Made by a program: the position numbers and the translations under genes. 21,438 bases of DNA from Parvularculaceae bacterium (lineage in GTDB: Bacteria > Pseudomonadota > Alphaproteobacteria > Caulobacterales > Parvularculaceae). The notes below the pieces were generated by a model that was given only the letters and a program-made list of their open reading frames with translations, had not been told where the DNA came from and searched no databases. Of the stretch, positions 1-8,051 are shown piece after piece. The stretch's first letter is position 1. The number at the start of each line of letters is the position of its first letter. Location: contig JALWRV010000212.1 in the NCBI GenBank assembly GCA_027080545.1, positions 1 through 21,438 on the forward strand, in the 5' to 3' direction.

Positions 1-384
1 CACCATCACCGTGCCGCGCCCGCGCTTCGAGACCACCCGGTTTGGCCCCACCCAAGGGACCCCGCGAAAGCCTGTCAGGGCCTTGCGTATTTCTAATGAT
101 TCCGATGTGCCATTTAGATCATAAACCTTGGCATAGCCGATCTTGCGCAATTGCGCATAAAACCCTTTTTTCGCCTGCTTGTCAGGAAACGGCCCCGCCG
201 CCAACACCCGATCAAAAAACGGCGCTCCTTTGGCCAGACGACCCAACTCATGGGAGGTTAAAAGATCGATGGAGGCTTGCGGATGGGCCTGACGAATGGC
301 CGCAAAAGAAGGCTCTGCTTCAACAAACGCGGCGAGACCATCGCCCTTCAACACCAAAATTTTACGCATACGACTGTTCTTCAT
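1..384 (-). CDS. Glycosyltransferase family 9 (heptosyltransferase-like), 3' part cut by window edge
   Basis: Only the first 128 codons are present; the gene runs off the left edge with no stop. The N-terminus has the look of ADP-heptose:LPS heptosyltransferases: a first strand (KILVLKGDGLAAFVEAEPS), then an FAAIRQAHPQASIDLLTS stretch, which is the usual start of the GT-B N-terminal Rossmann domain in GT9. In this family the enzyme transfers a heptose or related sugar to the lipopolysaccharide core at the cytoplasmic face of the inner membrane. I chose the ATG at 384; an in-frame ATG at 369 is an alternative that loses five residues. It lies 67 bases downstream of the GT4 gene on the same strand, so the two probably form an operon for cell-surface glycan. 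The GDGL stretch differs from the more usual G-(A/S)-(L/I)-GD, so the exact acceptor or sugar is uncertain. Confidence 0.75.
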   Translation of the reverse strand, partial: MKNSRMRKILVLKGDGLAAFVEAEPSFAAIRQAHPQASIDLLTSHELGRLAKGAPFFDRVLAAGPFPDKQAKKGFYAQLRKIGYAKVYDLNGTSESLEIRKALTGFRGVPWVGPNRVVSKRGRGTVMV

Positions 385-451
385 TCCCAAATACCCCTAC
401 CCCAAACACAGCCCTTCCCCAAAAGCTATGCCAACCACAAATGAGCGCCTC

Positions 452-1651
452 TCAAGCAACCGACCCATCAAGCGCTCTTTGATAGATTGCCAATGTGCGT
501 CTGCACATGCGCTCTATCGAAAATTCGGCCCGGGCACGGGCGGCAGCCCGCGCACCCCAAACCATTCGTTCGTCTGGCCCCATGGCCACCATCGCTGCCA
601 TCGCCTCACCCGCCGCTTGCGGATCTGATGGCGGGACCAAAAACCCCGTTTGCCCATCGACCACCGTCTCGCGCGCGCCCCCATGATTGGTGGCGATAAC
701 CGGACGCCCCATGGCTTGCGCCTCAATCGCGATCCGGCCAAACGCTTCTGGGCGCTCGGACATGGAGACCACGACATCGGCCCACAGCAGCGCCGCTGGC
801 ATGTCTTCCTGATGACCGACGATCAGCACCTCTTGATGGAGGCCCAACTCATCAATCAAGGCCCGCAAAGCCGCTTCATAAGCATCGCGCCCTTGCGCCC
901 CACCAGCCAAAACTAGCCGGAAAGAACCGCCTTGGCGAGTCATCTCTCGTCCCCGTTGCAAATAGCTTGCCGCTTCTATGGCGATGCGCTGGCCTTTCCA
1001 CGAGGTCAGGCGCCCCGGCAACAGCATACGAAAGCCACCTTCGCCCCCCCAAGCGGCAAAGACCGCATCAATTCTGGCTTTTTCGACCTTTTCCGGATCA
1101 AAACGGCTAAGATCGGCCCCCCGATGGACGGTGATTAACCGGTCTGGATCGCGCAAAGCCTGAGGATAATGCTCAAGCAAGACATGCTCTCTTGTGTGAT
1201 CCGAATTAGCGATGACGAAATCCCCCCGGGCCATCACCCCATTATAATAGCGCTTTAGGGCCGAATTGGCCCGATAAATACCATGATAGGTTGTAATATA
1301 GGGGATTTTGGCGGCCTTGGCGGCCCAATAGGCACTCCAAGCCGGGGCCCGCGAGCGGACATGGATGAGATCGACCCCTTGTTCTTGGATCAATTTGATG
1401 AGGGCCCCCTTATTGGCCCACATGGTCAGGGGATTTTTGCTGGCCATCGGCAGGGTGATATGCTGCGCCCCCGAGGCCTCTAAAGGGGCAATCAAGGGCC
1501 CCCCTTCGGACGCCACCAAGGCGCGCCCCCCCGCCTTGACGATGGCATCGGCCATTTCCAAGGTGGTGCGTTCGGCCCCGCCCGTCTCCAGCTCTGGAAT
1601 GACTTGCAAAATCGTCGCATCAAGGCGCTTAGGCGGCGTGAGTTCAGACAT
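452..1651 (-). CDS. Glycosyltransferase family 4 (GT-B fold)
   Basis: A 399-residue GT4 glycosyltransferase, likely adding a sugar from a nucleotide-sugar donor during envelope polysaccharide or LPS synthesis. The N-terminal acceptor domain starts with LQVIPELETGGAERTTLEMA, the characteristic GGAER loop of this family. The donor-binding half has GRLTSWKGQ (strand and Lys of the phosphate site) and the E-x7-E pair in RPEAFGRIAIEAQAMG, followed by GRPVIATNHGGARETV. The reading frame stays open upstream to 1726, but the ATG at 1651 (MSELTPPKRL) fits the family N-terminus better and does not overlap the divergent hydrolase gene. The heptosyltransferase-like gene lies 67 bases downstream on the same strand. 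Donor and acceptor cannot be read from sequence. Confidence 0.85.
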   Translation of the reverse strand: MSELTPPKRLDATILQVIPELETGGAERTTLEMADAIVKAGGRALVASEGGPLIAPLEASGAQHITLPMASKNPLTMWANKGALIKLIQEQGVDLIHVRSRAPAWSAYWAAKAAKIPYITTYHGIYRANSALKRYYNGVMARGDFVIANSDHTREHVLLEHYPQALRDPDRLITVHRGADLSRFDPEKVEKARIDAVFAAWGGEGGFRMLLPGRLTSWKGQRIAIEAASYLQRGREMTRQGGSFRLVLAGGAQGRDAYEAALRALIDELGLHQEVLIVGHQEDMPAALLWADVVVSMSERPEAFGRIAIEAQAMGRPVIATNHGGARETVVDGQTGFLVPPSDPQAAGEAMAAMVAMGPDERMVWGARAAARARAEFSIERMCRRTLAIYQRALDGSVA

Positions 1652-1733
1652 GTTCGTCTTTGGTTGACGATAGGGCCGGTTAAAGTCAAGTCGAATTATG
1701 GGCGCAATCGTTGAGATAATAGGCATGGAACAG
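1652..1733. promoter_or_regulatory. Short divergent intergenic region (promoters for both flanking genes expected)
   Basis: The 82 bases between the GT4 start (minus) and the hydrolase start (plus) must hold both promoters unless the hydrolase begins further upstream. A TTGACG hexamer (1664-1669, plus) and GATAAT (1714-1719, plus) are present but not at canonical spacing with each other, and no convincing -35/-10 pair was found on either strand. The call rests on gene orientation. Confidence 0.3.
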
Positions 1734-2504
1734 ATGAGCGATAAATTACAAACCCTTTCCCGCCCGAACGCCCCGGACCTTTGCTATTATCACTCGACGG
1801 GGGCGACGGACAGGCCCGGCCTGCTCTGGCTTGGGGGATATGCCTCTGACATGGAAGGCACCAAGGCGCAATTTCTTCATCAATGGGCGAAAACCCAAAA
1901 TATTTCTTTCACCCGGTTTGATTATCGCGGCCATGGAAAAAGCGGCGGCAAATTTGAAGACGGCACCATCAGCCTCTGGGCCGAAGATGGGTTGGCTATT
2001 TTGGATCAGGTGACACAGGGAGCGCAAATTTTGGTGGGCTCTTCTATGGGGGCTTGGATTGCTTGTCTTATCGCCCGCCAAAAGCCCGAACGATTGGCCG
2101 GCATGGTGCTTATTGCGCCGGCGCCCGATTTTACCACCGCGCTTATCCCCAATGAATGGCCCGCCGCGCGCTTTCTCGAATTGGAGAAAAAAGGCCGCGT
2201 GGAAATTCCTTCAGACTATGATGAGACTGTTATGGTCTATACCAAGGCGCTGTTTGACGATGGCAAGAAATCACAAGTACTGAACCAGCCTTTGGCTGTT
2301 TCCTGTCCGGTAAAAATTCTCCAAGGCATGGCCGATGCGGTCGTGCCCTGGACCCATGCCATGGGTTTGGCCGAACATATTGAAGCCCCGCAGGTGAGTG
2401 TGCATCTGGAAAAAAACAGCGACCATCGTTTTTCAGGCACGCATGAATTGGCCTTGATTGGAAAGGCGATTTTAGAAATTGAAGCCAGTAGCGGGCAGAA
2501 ATAA
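1734..2504 (+). CDS. Alpha/beta hydrolase, ABHD10-like serine esterase/thioesterase
   Basis: A 256-residue alpha/beta hydrolase. The order of motifs is classical: LWLGGYASDMEGTKA after the first strands (oxyanion region), FDYRGHGKSGG, the nucleophile elbow G-S-S-M-G (Ser104), an acid in the strand ending GMADAVVPW (Asp201) and a C-terminal SDHRFS (His231). The catalytic triad therefore appears complete. The WLGG-SDM and RGHGxS-G patterns resemble ABHD10 and its bacterial relatives, which hydrolyse acyl-glucuronides or remove S-acyl groups; substrate here is unknown. Starts at 1698 and 1725 are also possible in frame; 1734 (MSDKLQ) matches the expected length. It is transcribed alone, divergent from the glycosyltransferases and convergent with lpdV, so context does not assign a pathway. 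Confidence 0.8.
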   Translation: MSDKLQTLSRPNAPDLCYYHSTGATDRPGLLWLGGYASDMEGTKAQFLHQWAKTQNISFTRFDYRGHGKSGGKFEDGTISLWAEDGLAILDQVTQGAQILVGSSMGAWIACLIARQKPERLAGMVLIAPAPDFTTALIPNEWPAARFLELEKKGRVEIPSDYDETVMVYTKALFDDGKKSQVLNQPLAVSCPVKILQGMADAVVPWTHAMGLAEHIEAPQVSVHLEKNSDHRFSGTHELALIGKAILEIEASSGQK

Positions 2505-2505
2505 A

Positions 2506-2548
2506 CCTCACCCTGAAGTGCGCCTATCAGCGAGCCTCGCAGGATACG
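2506..2548. repeat. Degenerate alphaproteobacterial intergenic repeat (CCTCACCCTGA type)
   Basis: The segment starts CCTCACCCTGAAGTGCG and continues with GCGAGCCTCG and AGGAT. From memory, this resembles a common alphaproteobacterial intergenic palindrome with arms of the kind CCTCACCCTGAGG...CCTCGAAGGATG. Here the two arms no longer pair well, so it looks like a decayed copy. Only a genome-wide count of this motif would confirm it. Confidence 0.35.
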
Positions 2549-2657
2549 TATGAAGTTAGCGGAAACAACAGCCGCTATTATGTTCTGTGGAATGGAGAAG
2601 GTAATAGTGTTTCATCGGTGTAATGATAACAACTTCTCGCTCATTTTGCTTCTTTCC

Positions 2658-2692
2658 GAGATGGGCCCCTGCTTTCGCAGGGGTGACGGTGG
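2658..2692. repeat. REP-like GC hairpin, possible bidirectional terminator
   Basis: CCCCTGC (2666-2672) and GCAGGGG (2677-2683) form a perfect 7-bp stem around a TTTC loop, flanked by GAGATGGG and GTGACGGT. This form (ATGGGcCCC...GGGGTGACGG) is a familiar repetitive extragenic element in many alphaproteobacterial genomes. It lies between convergent stop codons and could help end transcription from both sides, but neither side shows a T-tract, so an intrinsic terminator is not shown. Confidence 0.55.
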
Positions 2693-2730
2693 AAAGGCAA
2701 CATCACAAAGAGAATTTCACCCCCGTCCCC

Positions 2731-4125
2731 TTAAATATGCAAAGCGTGACCTAGGGCTTTTAGGGCTGCTTCTTGCACCCCTTCGGATTTGGTTGGGTGA
2801 GCGTGAATGGTCTCGGCCAAATCTTCGAGGCACGCGCCCATTTCTATTGCCAGCGAAAATTCTGCGGCCAGTTCTGAAATATGCGCCCCCACCCCTTCAA
2901 TGCCCAACACCAGATGATTATCTTTGCGCGCGATGACGCGCACAAAACCTGCGTCATCATCCATGCTCATGGCGCGGCCATTGGCAAGGAAGGGAAACTG
3001 CCCAACCACAATCTCGATAGAGCGGTCTTTGGCTTGTTTTTCACTCAAACCCACCTGCACCAATTCCGGATCCGCAAAGCAAATGGCGGGCATGGCGCGC
3101 TTGTCCCAGCGGCGTTTTTCTCCGGCGATAATCTCGGCCACCATTTCCCCTTGGGCCATGGCCCGGTGGGCGAGCATCGGTTCGCCAGTGACATCGCCAA
3201 TCGCCCAAACATTGCGCATGCTGGTATGACAACGCTCGTCAATATTAATGAAGGGGCCTTTCATGGTCAGGTCCAACCCTTGTAAGCCCCACCCTTCAGT
3301 GGCGGGCCTGCGGCCGACAGTGACCAAAATTTTGTCGGCCTTGAGTACCTGTTCTTTGTCGTCTTTATCTTCTACCAGCAAATCACCCGCCTTGTTTAAA
3401 CCTTTGGCTTTGGTGGCAACATGAAGGCCGATATTGAGCCCCTGCAACCGCGCCACTACCGGCTTGCTCAGATTTTTATCATAGTGCGGCAAGATGGCGG
3501 GCAAGGCTTCGACAATGTCGACCTTGGCCCCGAGCTTGGCAAAAGCGGTGCCCAATTCAATACCGATATAGCCCCCACCAATGACCACGAGCCGTTTTGG
3601 TACCTCCGTCAGGCCCAACGCTCCCGTGGAAGAAATGACTTTTTCAGAAAAAGGCAAAAAGGGCAGCTCGACGGAATGGGAACCGGTTGCCAGAATGACA
3701 TGTTTGGCTTTGATCTTGGTGGTGCCACTATCGGTTTTGACCACACAGGTCTTGCCATCCACCATCTCGCCCCAACCGCTAACGACTTTGGTGCCTGCTT
3801 TTTTCAACAGGCCGGCCACCCCTTGGTTTAAGCGCTTAACGATACCCTCTTTCCATTTCATGGTTTCGGTAAAATCGAGGGTCGGGCTTTTGACGGCGAT
3901 GCCATAAGATGATTTGCCATCAGCATTTTTCTGGGTCTGGTGATATTCTTCCGCCACATGGATCAGTGCCTTGGACGGGATACAGCCGACATTCAAGCAG
4001 CACCCGCCGAGGCGATGGGTTTCTACCAAAACCGTGTTAAGGCCCAACTGTCCCGCGCGAATACCGGCGATATAACCGCCGGGCCCCCCGCCCAACACCA
4101 ACACGTCACAGGCAATATCTGTCAT
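2731..4125 (-). CDS. lpdV: Dihydrolipoyl dehydrogenase (E3) of the branched-chain 2-oxoacid dehydrogenase complex
   Basis: A 464-residue FAD-dependent disulfide oxidoreductase that reoxidises dihydrolipoyl groups on E2 and reduces NAD+. FAD-binding motif GGGPGGY lies at residues 12-18; the redox pair is Cys43/Cys48 in CLNVGCIPSK; a second dinucleotide motif VVIGGGYIGIE is central; the C-terminal HAHPTKSE carries the catalytic His. The SKALIHVAEEYH context resembles Pseudomonas LpdV. The residue before the first redox Cys is Cys42, where most E3 proteins have Thr or Val. The frame is open to 4227, but the ATG at 4125 starts the true N-terminus (MTDIACDVLVLGGG). It is last in the operon, 32 bases after the E2 stop. 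It may also serve other 2-oxoacid dehydrogenases. Confidence 0.93.
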   Translation of the reverse strand: MTDIACDVLVLGGGPGGYIAGIRAGQLGLNTVLVETHRLGGCCLNVGCIPSKALIHVAEEYHQTQKNADGKSSYGIAVKSPTLDFTETMKWKEGIVKRLNQGVAGLLKKAGTKVVSGWGEMVDGKTCVVKTDSGTTKIKAKHVILATGSHSVELPFLPFSEKVISSTGALGLTEVPKRLVVIGGGYIGIELGTAFAKLGAKVDIVEALPAILPHYDKNLSKPVVARLQGLNIGLHVATKAKGLNKAGDLLVEDKDDKEQVLKADKILVTVGRRPATEGWGLQGLDLTMKGPFINIDERCHTSMRNVWAIGDVTGEPMLAHRAMAQGEMVAEIIAGEKRRWDKRAMPAICFADPELVQVGLSEKQAKDRSIEIVVGQFPFLANGRAMSMDDDAGFVRVIARKDNHLVLGIEGVGAHISELAAEFSLAIEMGACLEDLAETIHAHPTKSEGVQEAALKALGHALHI

Positions 4126-4157
4126 AATTGATCCGCTCACAAAAGAAAGAAACTGAA

Positions 4158-5495
4158 TTAAATGAAAAGCGTTGCGGGATATTCGAGAAACCCGCGAATT
4201 TTTTGTACAAATTCCGCCGCATCCCAACCATCGACCACCCGATGATCAAAAGACGAAGAAAGATTCATCATTTTGCGGGGCACCACCTGCCCTTGATCAT
4301 TATATATGGGGCGTGTGACAATTTTGTTGATCCCTAAAATTGCCACTTCCGGGTGATTGATCACCGGGGTTGTGACAATACCCCCCAAGGGGCCGAGCGA
4401 GGTGATGGTGATGGTCGAACCGGAAAGCTCTTCGCGTTTGGCAGAGCCGTCGCGCGCGGCATCGGCCAAACGTTTTACCGCCGTGGCATTGGCCCAAAGA
4501 TCATTGGCTTCTGCATGGCGCACCACTGGCACAATCAAGCCATTGGCGGTTTGGGTGGCAATGCCTATATGCACGCCGCCATAACGATGAACCACATTTT
4601 CATCATCATCATAGCGCACATTCATTTGCGGATAGTCTTTAATCGCCAACACCAAGGCCCGCATGATAAAGGGTAACACCGTCAACTTTGGTTGATCATC
4701 ACGGCGCGATTTATTGATATGTTGGCGCAATTCTTCCAGTGCCGTTACATCACACTCTTCCACATAGGCAAAATGGGGGATGCGGCGTTTGGCATCTTGC
4801 ATTTTTTCAGCAATTTTGCGCCGAAGACCAATGACTTTAATCTCTTCAACCTGTGTGTTGGGGGCCATGGTGCCGCCGGTTGGCGCAGTCGGGCCCTTGG
4901 CCATATAGGCATCCAAATCTTCGTGGGTAATGCGCCCGGCCGGGCCGGAGCCATGCACAAAGGCAAGATCAATACCCTGCGCCCGTGCTCTGGCGCGCAC
5001 TGCGGGGGCAGCGAGAGGGGCTTCGTCAGGGGCGCGAAAATGTTTGGGTGCGGCCCCATTGCTTCTTGTTATTGCCGATGACGCCGCCGGGCTTGATGGG
5101 GCATTTTGGCTGGGATTTTTTGCCGTTATTTTTTCTGATGCTTTTTGTGGGGCGGCTTTTGGTTTTGTTGTTTCTGCAGCCTTTTGCGCGGTTGGCGCGG
5201 CCTCTTTCCCAGCCCCTTTGGAGGCGGCTTCAGCCGTTTTTTCATTGCCCGCACCCGCTACTTCCAGCTTGATAATCTCGGAGCCGACGGCGACCGTCTC
5301 ACCGATTTCCGGGCCAATCCATTTAACCACACCCGCGACCGGGGCAGGAATTTCAACCGTGGCCTTGTCGGTCATCACATCTGCCAGCGTTTGATCGGAA
5401 GAAACCACATCGCCGGGCTTTACATGCACCGCGACGAATTCCGCTTCAGCCACCCCTTCACCAACATCGGGAAGTTTTATTACATGAATGCCCAT
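4158..5495 (-). CDS. bkdB: Branched-chain 2-oxoacid dehydrogenase E2, dihydrolipoyl acyltransferase
   Basis: A 445-residue E2 core protein that carries the acyl group on a lipoyl arm and transfers it to CoA. Domains in order: one lipoyl domain (about residues 3-78) with the modifiable Lys44 in VMTDKATVEI; a long Ala/Lys/Pro-rich linker (about 80-150); a peripheral-subunit-binding domain (about 160-200, ending GPAGRITHEDLDAYM); then the catalytic acyltransferase domain ending with SSSFDHRVVDGWDAAEFV, where the HRVVDG His and Asp are catalytic. The frame is open to 5561, but the ATG at 5495 has a GGAGG ribosome-binding site seven bases upstream and lies two bases after the E1beta stop. One lipoyl domain matches the bacterial BCKDH form rather than multi-lipoyl pyruvate dehydrogenase E2. 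Confidence 0.93.
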   Translation of the reverse strand: MGIHVIKLPDVGEGVAEAEFVAVHVKPGDVVSSDQTLADVMTDKATVEIPAPVAGVVKWIGPEIGETVAVGSEIIKLEVAGAGNEKTAEAASKGAGKEAAPTAQKAAETTKPKAAPQKASEKITAKNPSQNAPSSPAASSAITRSNGAAPKHFRAPDEAPLAAPAVRARARAQGIDLAFVHGSGPAGRITHEDLDAYMAKGPTAPTGGTMAPNTQVEEIKVIGLRRKIAEKMQDAKRRIPHFAYVEECDVTALEELRQHINKSRRDDQPKLTVLPFIMRALVLAIKDYPQMNVRYDDDENVVHRYGGVHIGIATQTANGLIVPVVRHAEANDLWANATAVKRLADAARDGSAKREELSGSTITITSLGPLGGIVTTPVINHPEVAILGINKIVTRPIYNDQGQVVPRKMMNLSSSFDHRVVDGWDAAEFVQKIRGFLEYPATLFI

Positions 5496-5497
5496 GC

Positions 5498-6535
5498 TCA
5501 GGCCTCCAATATCTGTTTCATCGCCTCCCCGACACGCTCGGGGCTGGGGAAATAATCCCATTCATTCACATGCGGGTAGGGCGTATCATAGCCGGTAACC
5601 CGTATGATCGGGGCTTCCAACGCATAAAAACAATGGCGCTGCACCAAAGCGCACAGCTCGGCCCCGAAACCGGATGTTCGCGTTGCCTCATGCACCACAA
5701 TACACCGGCCAGTTTTGTTGACCGAAGCCTCGATGGCCTCTTGGTCGAGAGGCAACAAGGTGCGCAGATCAATGATCTCGGCATCCACGCCGGTTTCTTC
5801 TGCTGCTGCCAACGCCACATGCACCATGGTACCATAGGTGAGGATTGTCACCTCGCGGCCCTCGCGCGCAATCGCTGCCTTGCCAAGCTCGGTCTTGTAA
5901 TAGCCTGTCTTTACCTGACCATCCTCATGTTTGGACCAGGGCACAACCGGGCGCTCATGGTGGCCATCGAAAGGACCATTATAAATCCGTTTCGGCTCTA
6001 GGAAAATAACCGGATCCGGATCCTCAATCGAGGCGATCAGCAAGCCTTTGGCATCCCGCGGGTTCGATGGCATGACGACTTTCAACCCCACAACATGGGT
6101 GAAGATCGCTTCCACTGACTGGCTATGGGTTTGGCCCCCGAAAATGCCCCCCCCAACCGGCATCCGCACCACCATCGGGCAGGTGAACTCTCCATTGGAG
6201 CGATGACGTATTCTTGCGGCTTCTGAAACAATTTGATCATAGGCCGGATAAACATAATCGGCGAACTGAATTTCTACGCAAGGGCGCAACCCATAGGTTG
6301 CCATGCCAATGGCAGCACCCACAATACCGCTTTCAGAAATAGGGGCATCGAAAGCGCGGTGCTTGCCATATTTTTGTTGCAAGCCTTCGGTGCAGCGAAA
6401 AACGCCCCCGAAATAGCCCGCATCTTCGCCAAACACGACGACATTTTCATCCCGCGCCATCATCACATCATGGGCATCACGAATGGCTTCGATCATGCTC
6501 ATGGTTTTGACCTCAAACTCAGCTGATCCATCCAT
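5498..6535 (-). CDS. bkdA2: Branched-chain 2-oxoacid dehydrogenase E1 beta subunit
   Basis: A 345-residue transketolase-like E1 beta subunit. It pairs with E1 alpha to bind thiamine diphosphate and decarboxylate the 2-oxoacids of valine, leucine and isoleucine. Family signatures include VVFGEDAGYFGGVFRCTEGL near residue 35, RAFDAPISESGIVGAAIGMA, PCVEIQFADYVYPAYDQIVSE, the MPVGGGIFGGQTHSQS loop, EPKRIYNGPFDGHH, and a C-terminal VVHEATRTSGFGAEL. These match Pseudomonas BkdA2 closely from memory. The ATG at 6535 lies two bases after the E1alpha stop, so the two subunits are translationally coupled; MSMIEAIRD at residue 12 is a less likely alternative start. Confidence 0.93.
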   Translation of the reverse strand: MDGSAEFEVKTMSMIEAIRDAHDVMMARDENVVVFGEDAGYFGGVFRCTEGLQQKYGKHRAFDAPISESGIVGAAIGMATYGLRPCVEIQFADYVYPAYDQIVSEAARIRHRSNGEFTCPMVVRMPVGGGIFGGQTHSQSVEAIFTHVVGLKVVMPSNPRDAKGLLIASIEDPDPVIFLEPKRIYNGPFDGHHERPVVPWSKHEDGQVKTGYYKTELGKAAIAREGREVTILTYGTMVHVALAAAEETGVDAEIIDLRTLLPLDQEAIEASVNKTGRCIVVHEATRTSGFGAELCALVQRHCFYALEAPIIRVTGYDTPYPHVNEWDYFPSPERVGEAMKQILEA

Positions 6536-6537
6536 GG

Positions 6538-7818
6538 TTAAACCCCCATTTCCTGACGCTGGCGACGCAGATGCGGCGGCATTTCTTCAAATACATTTTC
6601 AAACATTTCCGCCGGGCTGGGGCGATGTTCCAACGCTTGTAGGGTGCCGTAGGATTCGGCTTCTTCGGCAGCCACGCGCATTTCTTCATCATATTCGGCT
6701 TCTGCCTGCACATGTTGTTCGTCGCTCCACATACCCCGCTTGATCATGTGCTGCTTTAACCGCTCAATGGGATCGCCCAGGGGCCAATGTTCCCAATCAT
6801 CCTTGGGTCGATATTTGGACGGGTCATCAGAAGTTGAGTGGGCGGCTGCGCGATAGGTAATCCATTCAATCAAGGTTGGCCCCAGATTGCGCCGGGCGCG
6901 CTCGGCCGCCCATTCGCTGACCGCGTAAACGGCCAAGAAATCATTACCATCCACGCGCAAGGCCGGCACCCCATAGCCGACACCACGGGCCGCGAATACC
7001 GTAGCCTCACCGCCTGCAATGCCTTGAAAAGAAGAAATCGCCCATTGATTATTGGTGATGTTCAATATGACCGGTGCGCGATAAACCCCAGCAAAAACCA
7101 AAGCAGAATGAAAATCATTTTCCGCTGTGGAACCATCGCCAATCCAGCCACAGGCAATTTTATCGTCGCCCTTAATGGCCGAGCCCATGGCCCAGCCCAC
7201 CGCCTGAATATATTGGGTTGCCAAATTGCCGGAGATCGTGAAATGCCCCGCTTTTTTAAAGGAATAAAGCACCGGCAATTGGCGGCCTCGCAAGGCGTCT
7301 TTTTCATTGGAATAGATCTGATTCATCATTTCCAAAATGGGAAAGTCCTGCGCGAATAACAGACCTTGTTGGCGATAGGTGGGAAAGCTCATATCGCCTT
7401 TGCGCAACACCATCTGCTGTGCAACCGAAATCGCTTCTTCGCCAGTGGCCTGCATATAAAAGGATGTTTTACCTTGACGTTGGGCCCGCTGCATTCTTTT
7501 GTCGAAGGCGCGGGTACGCATCATCGCCCGCAAACCTTTGCGCAAAACATCCTCTTCAAGCTCAACCGCCCATGGGCCTTGCGCCTCGCCCTGATCGTCC
7601 AATACACGCACCATGCCAAAGGCCAGATCGCGTATTTCAATAGCACTGACATCCAGCGCCGGTCTGGGGGTTTCCCCCACAGGAGAAATGCGCACATAAG
7701 AAAAATCGGGCTTATCACCGGGGCGGGTTTTGGGCTCCGGCACATGCAGGCTCAATTTTTGCGGACTTGATTTTTCGTGTCCGCTCGCCACAGGCTTTTT
7801 TGACTTTTCCTTGGTCAT
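6538..7818 (-). CDS. bkdA1: Branched-chain 2-oxoacid dehydrogenase E1 alpha subunit
   Basis: A 426-residue E1 alpha subunit and first gene of the BCKDH operon. The thiamine-diphosphate motif runs from GDGSTAENDF (residues 227-236) to NN at 256-257. A phosphorylation-loop equivalent, HSTSDDPSKYR, lies at 327-337. KLSLHVPEPKTRPG at 21-34, GRQLPVLYS, HFTISGNLATQ and the ending PHLRRQRQEMGV are close to Pseudomonas BkdA1 from memory. The first 20 residues form a Lys/Ser-rich extension before the conserved LHVPEP start. The ATG at 7818 has AGGGAA upstream at good spacing. The operon order E1alpha, E1beta, E2, E3 is that of bkd operons, and the divergent valine-degradation cluster supports branched-chain rather than pyruvate specificity. 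Confidence 0.94.
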   Translation of the reverse strand: MTKEKSKKPVASGHEKSSPQKLSLHVPEPKTRPGDKPDFSYVRISPVGETPRPALDVSAIEIRDLAFGMVRVLDDQGEAQGPWAVELEEDVLRKGLRAMMRTRAFDKRMQRAQRQGKTSFYMQATGEEAISVAQQMVLRKGDMSFPTYRQQGLLFAQDFPILEMMNQIYSNEKDALRGRQLPVLYSFKKAGHFTISGNLATQYIQAVGWAMGSAIKGDDKIACGWIGDGSTAENDFHSALVFAGVYRAPVILNITNNQWAISSFQGIAGGEATVFAARGVGYGVPALRVDGNDFLAVYAVSEWAAERARRNLGPTLIEWITYRAAAHSTSDDPSKYRPKDDWEHWPLGDPIERLKQHMIKRGMWSDEQHVQAEAEYDEEMRVAAEEAESYGTLQALEHRPSPAEMFENVFEEMPPHLRRQRQEMGV

Positions 7819-8051
7819 AAAATTTCCCTATCTTCCAGAAGCACTTAACGGCTCTCTTGGGCCCCTGTTAAAGCACAGGCGGGGGCAAAGCATGAGGCAA
7901 ATTCACGGCGATTTTTCGCAAGATTGACCAATTTTTTAGTCCTTTTTGAACGAAACCAAACAGCTTTATTAACCCTGCCCCCAACCCTTGTTATAGCATG
8001 GCCGCCCATGATAACGCATCTGGCAAGAGGTGAACCGAAAGGAACAATCGC
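7819..8051. promoter_or_regulatory. Divergent control region between bkd operon and acyl-CoA dehydrogenase cluster
   Basis: These 233 bases separate the two divergent halves of the branched-chain amino-acid pathway and must carry promoters for both. On the plus strand TTGAAC (7946-7951) with TATTAA (7967-7972) at 15-base spacing, and TTATAG (7991-7996), are weak candidates. An AAGGAAC ribosome-binding site precedes the ATG at 8052. A short CCTGT/ACAGG inverted repeat lies at about 7864-7879. No clear operator was recognised. A shared regulator (Lrp/BkdR type in other bacteria) is plausible but its gene is not in the window. Confidence 0.45.

Larger units (their letters stand above)
2505..2730. 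other. Intergenic region between convergent genes, with two repeat-like elements
   Basis: No credible gene is present in these 226 bases between the convergent hydrolase and lpdV stop codons. The stretch holds a degenerate repeat-like segment (2506-2548) and a strong GC hairpin (2666-2683), annotated separately. The rest is unremarkable AT-richer sequence. Confidence 0.6.

Noticed and set aside
42..482. Plus-strand open frame of 146 codons at the left end
   Set aside because: It is antisense to the heptosyltransferase-like gene, has Pro/Thr-rich nonsense composition and no family resemblance.
2666..2683. Intrinsic terminator
   Set aside because: The stem is good but there is no T-tract on either side, so it is listed as a repeat with only possible terminator function.
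2550..2936. Plus-strand open frame of 128 codons after the hydrolase
   Set aside because: Its middle (MGPCFRRGDGG) is the translation of the REP-like hairpin and its end is antisense to lpdV.
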